Assembly (NCBI GenBank): GCA_903921455.1
Contig: CAIXPZ010000184.1
Location: forward strand, 1-27,419
From: an uncultured Verrucomicrobia subdivision 3 bacterium
Lineage (GTDB): Bacteria; Verrucomicrobiota; Verrucomicrobiae; Limisphaerales; UBA11358
Length of the DNA stretch: 27,419 nucleotides
Direction of reading: 5' to 3'
How positions within the stretch are numbered: position 1 is the stretch's first letter; each line of letters opens with the position of its first letter. This document shows positions 8,370-16,472 of the stretch, one piece after another. A program made the position numbers and the translations under genes. Below the pieces are notes generated by a model, which saw nothing but the letters and a program-made list of their open reading frames with translations, ran no database searches and was not told where the DNA came from.

Positions 8370-8593
8370 TCGGCGGGCGGGTCGTTCGGCGCGTCTAAAA
8401 ATTCCCGGGCTTCGGCAAATTCGGAGGCGGGCACCTGCACGCGGATGCCGCCGACGCCCAGCGCGTAGCCCTCCATGCCCAGCGCCGCGGCTTCGTCGGC
8501 CACAAACGGATGAAAGCCGGCGGCTTCCAGGCGCGAGAACACCAGCTGGGCGTCGGCGGGATTAAACGCCTTGTAAAGGGTGACGGGATTCAT
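8366..8593 (-). CDS. DUF2007-type small protein (putative signal-transducing)
   Basis: The 75-residue product has the length and pattern of the DUF2007 family (Pfam description: putative signal transducing protein). It has an N-terminal strand VTLYKAFNPADAQLVFSRLEAAG, then HPFVADE, then GGIRVQVPASEFAEAREFL. This is a ferredoxin-like alpha/beta fold resembling PII-like and ACT-type small domains. The biochemical role of the family is unknown. Both ends overlap neighbours by four bases (ATGA with the PIN/TRAM gene upstream and with the oxidase gene downstream), so it is embedded in the operon. No signal peptide or membrane segment is seen. Confidence 0.8.
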   Translation of the reverse strand: MNPVTLYKAFNPADAQLVFSRLEAAGFHPFVADEAAALGMEGYALGVGGIRVQVPASEFAEAREFLDAPNDPPAE

Positions 8594-9609
8594 TTTGGGT
8601 TTTCCGGCTTCACCTCGGTGAAGATCAGCACGCCCGCGCCGGTCTGGACGGTGCTCAAGACGTGGGCGTTCACGGTCTGGCCGACTTGATCCTGGCCGTT
8701 GTTGACGATGACCATCGTGCCGTCCGGCAGGTAGCCGATGCCCTGGCCCTTGTCGCGGCCTTCGCGGACGATTTTGATCTGCACCACTTCGCCGGGGATG
8801 AGCGCGGCCTTCATCAGGTGGCCGATCTCGTGGAGATTGACGCAGGTGACGCTTTGCAGGCCGGCAACTTTGGCCAGATTGTAGTCGTTGGTGTAAAGCT
8901 TGGCGTTCAATCCGCGCGCGAGGCGGACGAGCTTGGCGTCCACGCCTTTTTCCTCGGGGAAATCGCCGTCGTGGATGCGGACTTCGATTTTTGGATTGTT
9001 CTGCAGCCGGTTGAGCATTTCAAATCCGCGCCGGCCGCGGGCGCGCTTGACGTCGTCGGCCGAGTCGGCGATCTGCTGGAGTTCCAGCAGCACAAACCGC
9101 GGGACGACCACCAGGCCCTCGATGAATTTCGCCTCGATGAGGTCGGCGATGCGGCCGTCGATAATCACGCTGGTGTCAAGCAGCAGGAGGTTGTCCGGCT
9201 TGTTTTGCGGGGAGAACCGCACGTAGGGGATGATCAATGAAAAATCCTCCTTATTGCTGCGCATGGCCAGCACGATGCCGATGTAGCCGAAGCTCAAAAA
9301 CAAAGCCAGCCGGATGAGCCAGATGGATTTTTCGTCCGCATTCATGAACAGGCCGGAATGTTCCACCAGCAGCGCCACGAACCACCCGAGCAGCAATCCG
9401 AAGGTGGTGGCTGAAAAGGCGCGGAGCGAAAAGCCTTTCAGCATCTCGTCCACCGCGATGAGCAGGCCGCCGAAGCCGAAGCCGATCATCATCCCGATCA
9501 CTTCGCCGTGCTCGTGGCCGACGTATTCCGGGCGGACCTGGCTGATGGCGTAGCCGCCGGCGATGCAGAGGCCGAGAAACAGGAAGCGGATGGACCAGAG
9601 GGGTGTCAT
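8590..9609 (-). CDS. Membrane PIN/TRAM domain protein (YacL-like)
   Basis: From the ATG at 9607-9609 the product is 339 residues. It has four predicted membrane helices (about residues 6-24, 36-58, 65-85, 95-115). A PIN-type nuclease domain follows (about 140-260) with acidic residues in LLLDTSVIIDGRI, LLELQQIADS, GVDAKLVRLA and LYTNDYNLAK. A C-terminal TRAM domain (about 275-330) includes GEVVQIKIVREGRDKGQGIG and LPDGTMVIVNN. This matches the YacL/PIN-TRAM family found across Gram-positive and PVC bacteria. Its RNA target is not established. The start at 9609 is preferred over an ATG at 9690 because it gives an ATGA overlap with mlaD and places the first helix directly after the start. A nuclease-type gene between mla genes and DUF2007 is unusual but tightly coupled. 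Confidence 0.88.
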   Translation of the reverse strand: MTPLWSIRFLFLGLCIAGGYAISQVRPEYVGHEHGEVIGMMIGFGFGGLLIAVDEMLKGFSLRAFSATTFGLLLGWFVALLVEHSGLFMNADEKSIWLIRLALFLSFGYIGIVLAMRSNKEDFSLIIPYVRFSPQNKPDNLLLLDTSVIIDGRIADLIEAKFIEGLVVVPRFVLLELQQIADSADDVKRARGRRGFEMLNRLQNNPKIEVRIHDGDFPEEKGVDAKLVRLARGLNAKLYTNDYNLAKVAGLQSVTCVNLHEIGHLMKAALIPGEVVQIKIVREGRDKGQGIGYLPDGTMVIVNNGQDQVGQTVNAHVLSTVQTGAGVLIFTEVKPENPK

Positions 9610-10592
9610 GGGCGGTTGCGGGGTGAGGTGAGTGTGGGGTTGGGCGTGTTGGTGGCGGCCGGCGGTTTGTGCGACCACAGGATGCCCCAAAGTCCGAGGC
9701 GGTTCAAGTTGCTGCTGGTGACGGCGAGATTGGCGGCGATACTCTGGAAATTGGTCGCCAGTTCCGGGTTTTGCAGCACGGTGCCGGCGAGGCCCTTGCC
9801 CGCCTGCAAATCGACCGCGAGCTGTTTGAACGTGGCGGTGGCGTCGGCGATATCCCGGGTCGCCAGGCTGATGTTTGCGCTGTTCGTGGCGAGCACGCCC
9901 TTGGCGGAGTCCGCCAGCTGGATCAGGTCGGTGGAGAACAGCACCACGTTGCTGACGGCATAGCCGACCTGCGCACCATTGGTGGCCACGATGCCGTTGA
10001 TGTCCTTGACCGTGTCGAGCGCCTGCTCGGTGAATAATTTCATGTTCGTGATCGAGGTGCCAAAGCTGGCAAGGGTCTGCGCGTTCAAAACCTGCGCGCG
10101 TAGGTCGCTCACGGACGCGTCGAGCTTTTTCGCCGTCTCGTCAATGCGCTGGATGAAGCCCGCCGCGTCCCGGGCGACCTGTTGCAGGTTGAAGGGCGAC
10201 TGGCATTCCACCATGGCATTGTTGGTCAGCACCGGCGGGGTGTTGGTCGTCGGGATGATGGAGATGAACTGGTCGCCGAGAAAGCCGGATTGCTCGATGA
10301 CGAACCGCGCGTCGTGGTAGATCGGGAATTCGTTGTAGATCTTCAGATCGATGATGACGCTCTTGCCGTCGGCTTCGAGCCGGATCTCCTGGACGCTCCC
10401 GACCTGCACGCCCGCGAGCAGCACGCCCGCGCGGGGCTTGATGCCGCCGACGTTGATCGCGTGCAGGTGCAGTTCGTAGGTGCCGCGCCAGAGGCTGGTG
10501 CTCTTGCTGAATTGCAGCAGGATCACGGCGAGCAGGGCCAGTCCGACAAAGACGAACAGCCCGACCTTGAATTCCAATCGCGATTTTTCCAT
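9606..10592 (-). CDS. mlaD: MCE-domain substrate-binding protein (MlaD-like)
   Basis: The 328-residue protein has one N-terminal membrane anchor (LFVFVGLALLAVILLQF, about residues 12-28). One MCE domain follows (about 38-118: GGIKPRAGVLLAGVQVGSV, DGKSVIIDLKIYNEFPI, SGFLGDQFISIIP). The C-terminal helical region (about 130-300) is long and coiled-coil-prone. MlaD-type proteins form a periplasmic hexameric ring on the MlaFE transporter and bind phospholipid moving between the inner and outer membranes. The C-terminal region is longer than in E. coli MlaD (183 residues) and closer to the single-MCE proteins of other phyla, where it may form a needle or tunnel (inference). It begins 2 bases after mlaF ends and overlaps the PIN/TRAM start by four bases. 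mlaB and mlaC are not seen in this window. Confidence 0.9.
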   Translation of the reverse strand: MEKSRLEFKVGLFVFVGLALLAVILLQFSKSTSLWRGTYELHLHAINVGGIKPRAGVLLAGVQVGSVQEIRLEADGKSVIIDLKIYNEFPIYHDARFVIEQSGFLGDQFISIIPTTNTPPVLTNNAMVECQSPFNLQQVARDAAGFIQRIDETAKKLDASVSDLRAQVLNAQTLASFGTSITNMKLFTEQALDTVKDINGIVATNGAQVGYAVSNVVLFSTDLIQLADSAKGVLATNSANISLATRDIADATATFKQLAVDLQAGKGLAGTVLQNPELATNFQSIAANLAVTSSNLNRLGLWGILWSHKPPAATNTPNPTLTSPRNRP

Positions 10593-10594
10593 GG

Positions 10595-11341
10595 TTAAAT
10601 AAAGTTTTCCTTGGCGTCCGCCACGCCGTCCACGAACTGCCGGATCACCGCGTCCGTCGCGGTGAAGAGTTGCTCCGGCGGCCCGTTCGCATAAATTTTT
10701 TTCTCGTGCAGCATGATCACGTGGGTGCCCACGCGCCGCGCGCTGCGCATGTCGTGCGTGACGACGATGCTCGTCACTTTCAGCTGGTCGCGCACGCGGA
10801 TGATCAGCTTGTCGATGCTGTCGGACACGATCGGGTCCAGCCCGGTCGTCGGCTCATCGTAAAGCACGATCTGCGGTTCGTAAACAATCGCCCGCGCCAG
10901 CCCGACGCGCTTGCGCATGCCGCCGGAGAGTTCGGCCGGCTTCTTGTGCTGCGTGCCCGGCAGGTCCACCATCTCCAGCGCCGCCGCCACGCGCTTCGCG
11001 ATCTCGCCCGGCGTGAACTGTTGCTTCCGCTCCAGCGGGAACGCCACGTTCTCCGCCACCGTCATCGAATCGAACAGCGCCGCGCCCTGGAACACCATGC
11101 CGAACTTGGCGCGCACGCGGAGCAGGTGCCGCTCGTTCATGCCCACGATGTTCTCGCCGTCGATCAGCACCGCGCCGGCGTCCGGCTGCAGCAGGCCGAT
11201 GATGTGCTTCAGCAGCACGCTTTTCCCGCCGCCGCTCCGGCCCATGATGACGACGGATTCGCCGTCCTCGATGCGCAGGCTCACGCCTTCCAGGATCGGC
11301 TGGGAGCCGAAACTTTTTTTGAGGTCGCGCACTTCGATCAT
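10595..11341 (-). CDS. mlaF: ABC transporter ATPase, MlaF family
   Basis: The 248-residue ATPase carries Walker A GRSGGGKS (34-41), the Q-loop region GMVFQGAALFDSMTVAENV, signature LSGGMRKRVGLARA, Walker B IVLYDEPTTGLDP and the switch histidine in VVTHDM. It is the cytoplasmic engine of the MCE lipid transporter and pairs with MlaE. The FDSMTVAENVAFPL stretch and GGMRKRVGLARAIV are characteristic of MlaF/Mkl rather than of other ABC importers. Its ATG overlaps the mlaE stop by four bases. The next gene, mlaD, starts 2 bases after its TAA. Length and motifs are normal. Confidence 0.95.
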   Translation of the reverse strand: MIEVRDLKKSFGSQPILEGVSLRIEDGESVVIMGRSGGGKSVLLKHIIGLLQPDAGAVLIDGENIVGMNERHLLRVRAKFGMVFQGAALFDSMTVAENVAFPLERKQQFTPGEIAKRVAAALEMVDLPGTQHKKPAELSGGMRKRVGLARAIVYEPQIVLYDEPTTGLDPIVSDSIDKLIIRVRDQLKVTSIVVTHDMRSARRVGTHVIMLHEKKIYANGPPEQLFTATDAVIRQFVDGVADAKENFI

Positions 11342-12123
11342 ATGCCCAGGATGACGCAGAGCTGTTCCAGCGTCATGGTCAGGAAAAAATTGGTGATCAG
11401 GATCGTGATGGAGGCATACACCACCGCCTCCGTCGTCGCGCGGCCCACGCCGTCCGCCCCCAGCCCGCAGGTGATGCCCTTGTAGCAGCCGATCAGCGCG
11501 ATGATGCCGCCGAACACCACGGACTTGATGAGGCCGATCATCACGTCCGAATCGTGCGAATACTTCAGCATGTTATACCAGGCGTAGGTTGGGTCGATGC
11601 CGAGCAGGTGGACGCCTACGTAATAGCTCGCCGCGATGCCGACGGCCATGGATTCGATCGTCAGCAGCGGCAGCGCGATGTTCGACGCGATGAGCCGGGG
11701 CACCACGAGGTAATCCACCGGGTGGGTCGCCAGCGTGCGCAGGGCGTCGATCTGTTCCGTCACGCGCATCGTCCCGATTTCCGCCGCGATGGCCGCGCCC
11801 ACGCGCCCGGAAACCATCAGCGCCGTGAGCACCGGCCCGAGTTCGCTGCACATCGAGACGCTCACCACGGCGAGCGTGGCCGTGTCCATCTTGACCTTGT
11901 GAAACTGGAAATAAGTCTGCGCCGCCAGCACCATCCCCGTGAACGCGCCGGTGACGATGACGACCGACTGCGACTTAATGCCGATGAAATAGATCTGGTA
12001 GAGCAGGTCGCGCCGCGAGAATTTAAAGGTGAGGACCGACGCGATGGCCTCGCGCGAGAGCAGGGTGATGCGCCCCAGCCCCGCCAGCCATTCGCCCAGC
12101 CATGTGCCCGCCAGAAAATTCAT
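11338..12123 (-). CDS. mlaE: MCE lipid transporter permease, MlaE family
   Basis: The 261-residue product is the inner-membrane permease of an Mla-type phospholipid transporter. It has several hydrophobic segments, including SVVIVTGAFTGMVLAAQTYF, IALPLLTIESMAVGIAASYY, VVFGGIIALIGCYKGI and VVYASITILITNFFLTMTL. The diagnostic MlaE block ELGPVLTALMVSGRVGAAIA is followed by AEIGTMRVTEQIDALRTL and DYLVVPRLIA. The C-terminal GADGVGRATTEAVV is also family-typical. It is the first gene of the six-gene run and has a likely promoter so close that the transcript may start at the ATG itself. Other in-frame starts would shorten the conserved N-terminal amphipathic helix. Confidence 0.94.
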   Translation of the reverse strand: MNFLAGTWLGEWLAGLGRITLLSREAIASVLTFKFSRRDLLYQIYFIGIKSQSVVIVTGAFTGMVLAAQTYFQFHKVKMDTATLAVVSVSMCSELGPVLTALMVSGRVGAAIAAEIGTMRVTEQIDALRTLATHPVDYLVVPRLIASNIALPLLTIESMAVGIAASYYVGVHLLGIDPTYAWYNMLKYSHDSDVMIGLIKSVVFGGIIALIGCYKGITCGLGADGVGRATTEAVVYASITILITNFFLTMTLEQLCVILGI

Positions 12124-12129
12124 GGCCGG

Positions 12130-12159
12130 AATCTAGCAAACCGGCTCGGGCTTTGCCAG
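12130..12159 (-). promoter_or_regulatory. Candidate promoter of the mla operon (leaderless)
   Basis: Reading the minus strand, CTGGCA (complement of 12154-12159) is followed by an 18-base spacer and TAGATT (complement of 12130-12135). A TG just upstream (TGCTAGATT) would make it an extended -10. With the usual distance, transcription would begin at the A of the mlaE ATG (12123). The -35 box is weak (4 of 6), so this is a moderate call. Confidence 0.4.
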
Positions 12160-12249
12160 TGCAGGAATTGGCGGTGTTGCCTCCTCTTGGTTTTATTAAA
12201 TACGCCTCGAAAACGGGTCGGCGGGCCGCTATTTTTGCGGGACGTTCTC

Positions 12250-13134
12250 ATGATTGCCACCCTCCATCACGAATTATTGAATTCGCTCGACCTCAAAGTG
12301 CTGTCCGTCCAGCGCACCGAGGCGGGCCGCTGGTGGAATTTTCCGCATGTGATTAGTCCATTCTCCCGGCTGTGGCTGATCCTGGACGGCCGGGCCGTGG
12401 TGCGCCATCACGGGCGCCGGTTCGCGCTCCGCCCCGGCCAGTTGCATCTGGTGCCGCCGTTTGCCGTCCATGACTGTTCCTGTTCGCGGCGGCTGGACCA
12501 TTACCATCTCCATTTCGCCGCGCGGTTGCCGGCGGGGATTGATCTGTTTTCGCTGCTGGACTGCGAATACCAGTTGGCGGCGCCCGCCGGGGCGCTGGCG
12601 CTGTTTCAGCGATTGGAAAAAATTTATCCCGACCGCAAACTGCCGTGCTTCGATCCCCGCCGCGAGGAATACCGGCGTTTTCCGGTGGTGACGGCTCAGG
12701 CGGAACCGCCCGCCAACGCCGTGGACGGTTTTGAGGCCGGGGGCGTGCTGACCCTCCTGATTGCCCGATTTCTGAAATCCGCCCGCTTCCATGAAGGCGT
12801 CCATGCGCGCGTCACGCGGCAGTTTCTCGCCGTGCAGGAATTCATCCACGCTGAGATGCGCCGCCCGATCACGCTGGCGGACCTCGCCAAGGTCGTGTCG
12901 TTGCACCCCACCTATTTTTCCGACCAGTTCAAGCGTGTCGTCGGCGTGCGGCCTTTGGATTACCTGATGCGCCGCCGGATCGAACGGGCGCAATATCTGC
13001 TGCTCACCAGCCAGGCGTCCGTCAAGGAGATCGCCGACGCCGTCGGCATTGCCGACCCCGCCTACTTCAGCCGGGTGTTCACGCGTTTGTGCCGGGTGGC
13101 CCCTTCCGCTTATCGTGCCACCCATGCCAGCTAG
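12250..13134 (+). CDS. AraC-family transcriptional regulator
   Basis: From the ATG at 12250 the product is 294 residues, the normal length of the family. The N-terminal half has a cupin-like sensor (about 25-95: RLWLILDGRAVVRHHGRRF, LRPGQLHLVPPFAVHD, HYHLHFAA). The C-terminal 100 residues form the double helix-turn-helix: ITLADLAKVVSLHPTYFSDQ and VKEIADAVGIADPAYFSRVF, with the PLDYLMRRRIERAQYLL linker helix. Proteins of this form usually bind a sugar or its derivative and activate an adjacent catabolic gene. It lies 123 bases upstream of L-fucose isomerase on the same strand, so it plausibly controls that gene (inference). It is divergent from mlaE, with a 126-base gap. The frame is open far upstream, but only this start leaves the cupin at the N-terminus and avoids overlap with mlaE. 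Confidence 0.88.
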   Translation: MIATLHHELLNSLDLKVLSVQRTEAGRWWNFPHVISPFSRLWLILDGRAVVRHHGRRFALRPGQLHLVPPFAVHDCSCSRRLDHYHLHFAARLPAGIDLFSLLDCEYQLAAPAGALALFQRLEKIYPDRKLPCFDPRREEYRRFPVVTAQAEPPANAVDGFEAGGVLTLLIARFLKSARFHEGVHARVTRQFLAVQEFIHAEMRRPITLADLAKVVSLHPTYFSDQFKRVVGVRPLDYLMRRRIERAQYLLLTSQASVKEIADAVGIADPAYFSRVFTRLCRVAPSAYRATHAS

Positions 13135-13257
13135 CCGGCGGGCGGAACGGAAACCTGTGTTAAGTCCAAGGATTTAGTGCCCGTGTCCATGCAAATCTGC
13201 TGCCGCGCGGCGGCCGATTTGAGATGATGAAAGCGCAACCACGACTGATTAAATATT

Positions 13258-15042
13258 ATGAAACTCTCTGTCTTCAACGGTTCTCTTCCCAAGATCGGCA
13301 TTCGCCCCACGATTGACGGTCGCCTCGGCGGCGTCCGCGAGTCGCTCGAAAAACAAACGATGGATCAGGCCAGGGCTGCCGCGAAATTGATCTCCTCCAC
13401 GCTCCGCTATCCGAATGGCGAGCCCGTGGAATGTGTCATCGCCGACACGTGCATCGGCGGCGTGGCGGAAGCCGCCGCGTGCGCGGAAAAATTCGCCAAG
13501 GCCGGCGTGGGCGTCTCGCTCACCGTCACGCCCTGCTGGTGCTACGGCAGCGAAACGATGGACATGAATCCGTCTGTGCCGAAAGCGGTCTGGGGCTTCA
13601 ACGGCACCGAGCGGCCCGGCGCGGTGTATCTCGCCGCCGTATTGGCCGGTCATTCACAGAAGGGCATTCCCGCGTTCAGCATCTACGGTCGCGATGTGCA
13701 GGACGGCGGCGACAAATCCATTCCCGCCGACGTGCAGGAAAAAATTCTCCGCTTCGCGCGCGCCGGTCTGTCGGTGGCGTTGATGCGCGGCAAGTCCTAT
13801 CTCGGCATGGGCGGCGTCTCGATGGGCATTGCCGGTTCCATCGTGGACCAGCCGTTCTTCGAGGATTATCTCGGCATGCGCGTGGAGACGATTGATATGA
13901 CCGAGTTCCTGCGCCGCATGGACAAGGGTATTTTTGACCAGGCCGAATACCAGAAGGCGCTCGCGTGGGTGAAATCGAATTGCCCCGAAGGCAAAGACTA
14001 CAATTCGCCCAAGACCAAGCGCTCGCGCAAAGCCCTCAACAGCGAATGGGAGAAGTCCGTGAAGATGTCGCTTATCGGCCGCGACCTCATGGTCGGCAAC
14101 CCGGTCTTGAAGAAGATGGGCTTTGGCGAAGAGGCGCAGGGACATAACGCCATCGCGTCTGGTTTCCAGGGCCAGCGCCAGTGGACGGATTATCAGCCGA
14201 ACGGCGATTTCCTGGAAGCCATTCTCAATACGTCCTTCGACTGGAACGGCATCCGCGCGCCTTACATCGTCGCGACGGAAAACGATTGCCTCAACGGCGC
14301 CTCGATGCTGCTCGGGTATCTGCTCACGAACACCGCGCAGATTTTCGCCGACGTGCGCACCTACTGGAGCCCTGAATCGGTGAAGCGCGTTTCCGGTCAC
14401 ACGCTCGACGGCCACGCAGCCAGCGGCATTTTGCATCTGATCAATTCCGGCCCGGCCACGCTTGACGGCACCGGCCAGCAGGAGATTGACGGCCAGCCCG
14501 CGATGAAGCCGTTCTGGGACATCACGAACGCCGAGGCCAGGAAATGTCTTGGCGCGACAACGTGGCATCCGAGCATCACGGAATATTTTCCCGGCGGCGG
14601 CTGGAGCACGCGCTTCCTGTCGCGCGGCGGCATGCCGGTGACGATGTGCCGGTTGAACCTCGTCAAAGGTCTCGGCGCAGCCTTGCAGATCGCCGAGGGT
14701 TACACGGTGGATTTGCCGGCGCACGTCCACGACGCGCTCGACCAGCGCACGAATCCGACGTGGCCGACAACTTGGTTCGCCCCGAACCTGACGGGGCAGG
14801 GCGCGTTCCGCGACGTTTACTCGGTGATGAATAACTGGGGCGCGAACCACGGCTCCATCAGCTACGGTCACATCGGCGCGGATTTGATTTCCCTGGCGTC
14901 CATGCTGCGGATCCCGGTTTACATGCACAACGTGGCGGCGGAAAAAGTGTTCCGTCCGAGCAGTTGGGCGGCGTTCGGCACGGCGGACTTGGAAGGCGCG
15001 GATTATCGCGCGTGCCAGAATTTTGGGCCGCTCTACGCGTAA
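13258..15042 (+). CDS. fucI: L-fucose isomerase
   Basis: The enzyme converts L-fucose to L-fuculose (also D-arabinose to D-ribulose) with a Mn2+ centre, the first step of the phosphorylating fucose pathway. The 594-residue product matches E. coli FucI (591) over its full length, including the ends [20 protein letters not shown] and [11 protein letters not shown]. The metal and catalytic residues known from E. coli FucI (E337, D361, H528) correspond to E341 in [11 protein letters not shown]365 in [11 protein letters not shown] and H531 in [10 protein letters not shown]. The first metal-region motif [13 protein letters not shown] is also present. The start at 13258 places the conserved N-terminus at residue 12, as expected. 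No fuculokinase, aldolase or transporter is next to it. An AraC-family regulator precedes it. Fucose use fits a heterotroph that degrades sulfated or fucosylated polysaccharides, which is inference. Confidence 0.97.
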   Translation: MKLSVFNGSLPKIGIRPTIDGRLGGVRESLEKQTMDQARAAAKLISSTLRYPNGEPVECVIADTCIGGVAEAAACAEKFAKAGVGVSLTVTPCWCYGSETMDMNPSVPKAVWGFNGTERPGAVYLAAVLAGHSQKGIPAFSIYGRDVQDGGDKSIPADVQEKILRFARAGLSVALMRGKSYLGMGGVSMGIAGSIVDQPFFEDYLGMRVETIDMTEFLRRMDKGIFDQAEYQKALAWVKSNCPEGKDYNSPKTKRSRKALNSEWEKSVKMSLIGRDLMVGNPVLKKMGFGEEAQGHNAIASGFQGQRQWTDYQPNGDFLEAILNTSFDWNGIRAPYIVATENDCLNGASMLLGYLLTNTAQIFADVRTYWSPESVKRVSGHTLDGHAASGILHLINSGPATLDGTGQQEIDGQPAMKPFWDITNAEARKCLGATTWHPSITEYFPGGGWSTRFLSRGGMPVTMCRLNLVKGLGAALQIAEGYTVDLPAHVHDALDQRTNPTWPTTWFAPNLTGQGAFRDVYSVMNNWGANHGSISYGHIGADLISLASMLRIPVYMHNVAAEKVFRPSSWAAFGTADLEGADYRACQNFGPLYA

Positions 15043-15079
15043 GTGCTTGCGCACGGCCACCGATTAAAATTGAAACACG

Positions 15080-15113
15080 AACGGCGCGGAAATCAATCCG
15101 CGCCGTTTCTATT
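15080..15113. terminator. Bidirectional terminator between fucI and the zinc-ribbon gene
   Basis: ACGGCGCGGA (15081-15090) pairs perfectly with TCCGCGCCGT (15097-15106) over the loop AATCAA, with one extra A-T pair outside. TTTCTATT follows on the plus strand. On the minus strand the complement is also T-rich. It lies between two converging genes, 38 bases after the fucI stop. Confidence 0.85.
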
Positions 15114-15501
15114 ACGTGGCTGGTTGTTTACGCGGTTTGTCAGCGTGCGCTGCCTTGGTTTTAGTTTTGGTTTTCTTGGGCTTCACCGGCGGCTCTGCCG
15201 GGGGCAATGGTTCTGGCAGCCACAGATAGCGTCCGCAGTTCCCGCAGATCTGGATGTCGGTGCCATTCATCAGGATCAGCACCGTATTTCGGGGCACCTG
15301 CACATGACATTCGCCGCAGACCTGGCCCTTGATGACCGCGACGCCCTTTTTGCCGCGTGCCATCAGCCGGTCGTAATGGGTCAGGATGGGCGCCGGGATC
15401 CGGGTGCGCAGTTCGGCGAGCCGCTGCTTGCCTGGCGCCTTCGCCGTCCCGCTGCCTTCGAGGTTTTGAAGTTCCAGGAGGTTTTCAATGGTTTTTTTCA
15501 T
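15112..15501 (-). CDS. Short C4 zinc-ribbon domain protein
   Basis: From the ATG at 15499-15501 the product is 129 residues. A short helix (MKKTIENLLELQNLE) is followed by AELRTRIPAPILTHYDRLMA. The zinc ribbon then has two CxxC pairs: VCGECHVQVPRN and ICGNCGRYLW. This resembles the C-terminal half of the C4-type zinc-ribbon family (Pfam zf-RING_7), in which a long N-terminal coiled coil normally precedes GvaV...C..C and C..CGRiL. Here the coiled coil is almost missing, so the protein is about half the usual length. The C-terminus is a Lys/Pro-rich tail (VKPKKTKTKTKA). The role is unknown. Nucleic-acid or cyclic-nucleotide binding has been proposed for relatives. An ATG 57 bases upstream exists but adds a basic stretch with no family match. 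Confidence 0.75.
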   Translation of the reverse strand: MKKTIENLLELQNLEGSGTAKAPGKQRLAELRTRIPAPILTHYDRLMARGKKGVAVIKGQVCGECHVQVPRNTVLILMNGTDIQICGNCGRYLWLPEPLPPAEPPVKPKKTKTKTKAAHADKPRKQPAT

Positions 15502-15581
15502 GGGTGAATGAAAATGGAATTCATTCAACCTGACCTTACGCCTTGGCGGCGGTTTCACCTAGACATCTTTTGCTTTGTTTC

Positions 15582-15595
15582 GATCGTGAACGATC
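15582..15595. promoter_or_regulatory. Palindrome in the divergent intergenic region, possible operator
   Basis: GATCGT and ACGATC flank two bases (GA), forming a perfect 14-base palindrome between the divergent zinc-ribbon gene and the DUF218 gene. No T-run follows. A symmetrical dimeric-repressor site is possible, but the regulator is unknown. Confidence 0.25.
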
Positions 15596-15726
15596 ACCGT
15601 CCGGGAGCCTGCCGGCGCGTCTCCGGTTGATCCAAATGCCTGTATTCGCTAAGTCGACTGGCTGCCGCTTCGCCCCCGGTGATTGATTTGATTTCTAAAC
15701 CGGCTCGGCTGTTGTAGCTTTTGGTC

Positions 15727-16308
15727 GTGATTCGCCGGCTGATTTTCTGGGTGGTCAAAGTAGTCCTGCTGGTGTCGGCATTGCTGGCGCTGGTGGTCGG
15801 CATTGCGTGGTTTTATCCGGAAAAATTTCTCTGCGTGGATAGCGGGAAAGTTTCGGCCGAGGTGATGGTGGTGCTTGGCGGCGGCATGCATGAGCGGCCT
15901 GAGCGCGCCGCGGAATTATTCCGGCAGCACGCCGCGCCGCGCATTATCATCACCGGGGCGGGGGACGATCGGATCAATCGTGCCCTTCTCCTGAAAAACG
16001 GTGTGCCGGCCGGCGCGATCCAGTTGGAAAGCGATTCCCTGACGACGCGGGAGAATGCGGAGTTCACCATCCGGCGGCTGCGCGCGCAGCACGTCCACAG
16101 CGTGATTCTGGTCACAACGTGGTATCATGCGCGGCGGGCGCAGCGGACGTTCGAGCATTTCGCGCCGGAGATCACATTTTATTCGCGCCCGTCGTATTAT
16201 GCCTTCGACCGTGAAGACTGGTCCAAGCCCGGCAACTTCAAGCGGATGCGGCTGGAATTTTTGAAGCTGCCGGGTTACTGGCTGCGCTATGGTGTGAATC
16301 CATTTTGA
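15727..16308 (+). CDS. DUF218/YdcF-SanA-like membrane protein
   Basis: The GTG at 15727 gives 193 residues (a TTG at 15721 is the alternative). One membrane helix (about 6-30, VVKVVLLVSALLALVVGIAW) precedes a DUF218 domain (about 42-165): VMVVLGGGMHERPERAAELF, APRIIITGAGDD, LESDSLTTRENAEFTIR, SVILVTTWYHARRAQRTF. This places it in the ElyC/SanA/YdcF family, members of which affect envelope integrity and vancomycin resistance. The enzymatic reaction is not agreed upon. The active-site-like acidic and histidine residues of the family (E in ESDS, N in ENA, H in YHARR) are present. It ends 49 bases before the tRNA gene and does not appear to share an operon with it. Confidence 0.85.
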   Translation: MIRRLIFWVVKVVLLVSALLALVVGIAWFYPEKFLCVDSGKVSAEVMVVLGGGMHERPERAAELFRQHAAPRIIITGAGDDRINRALLLKNGVPAGAIQLESDSLTTRENAEFTIRRLRAQHVHSVILVTTWYHARRAQRTFEHFAPEITFYSRPSYYAFDREDWSKPGNFKRMRLEFLKLPGYWLRYGVNPF

Positions 16309-16314
16309 AAAAAC

Positions 16315-16344
16315 TTGCCTTGGGCGCCGCGCTGTGGCTACAAT
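16315..16344 (+). promoter_or_regulatory. Promoter of tRNA-fMet
   Basis: TTGCCT (16315-16320) and TACAAT (16339-16344) are separated by 18 bases. The -10 box matches five of six consensus bases. The predicted start near 16351 lies 7 bases before the mature 5' end of the tRNA. Confidence 0.7.
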
Positions 16345-16357
16345 GCCGTTCCTTGAT

Positions 16358-16434
<77 letters not shown>

Positions 16435-16439
16435 ATTTC

Positions 16440-16472
16440 CGGCCCTGAGACTCACGTTTCAGGGCCGTTTTT
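16440..16472 (+). terminator. Terminator of tRNA-fMet
   Basis: CGGCCCTGA (16440-16448) pairs with TCAGGGCCG (16459-16467) and is followed by TTTTT (16468-16472), only 5 bases after the CCA end. Confidence 0.88.

Noticed and set aside
11554..12249. Long upstream extension of the AraC-family frame
   Set aside because: It lies antisense to mlaE and is Arg/His-rich as expected for a shadow frame. The AraC fold begins after 12250.
15043..15507. 154-codon plus-strand frame opposite the zinc-ribbon gene
   Set aside because: It starts inside the fucI terminator region and reads as a shadow. The minus-strand frame has the two CxxC pairs.
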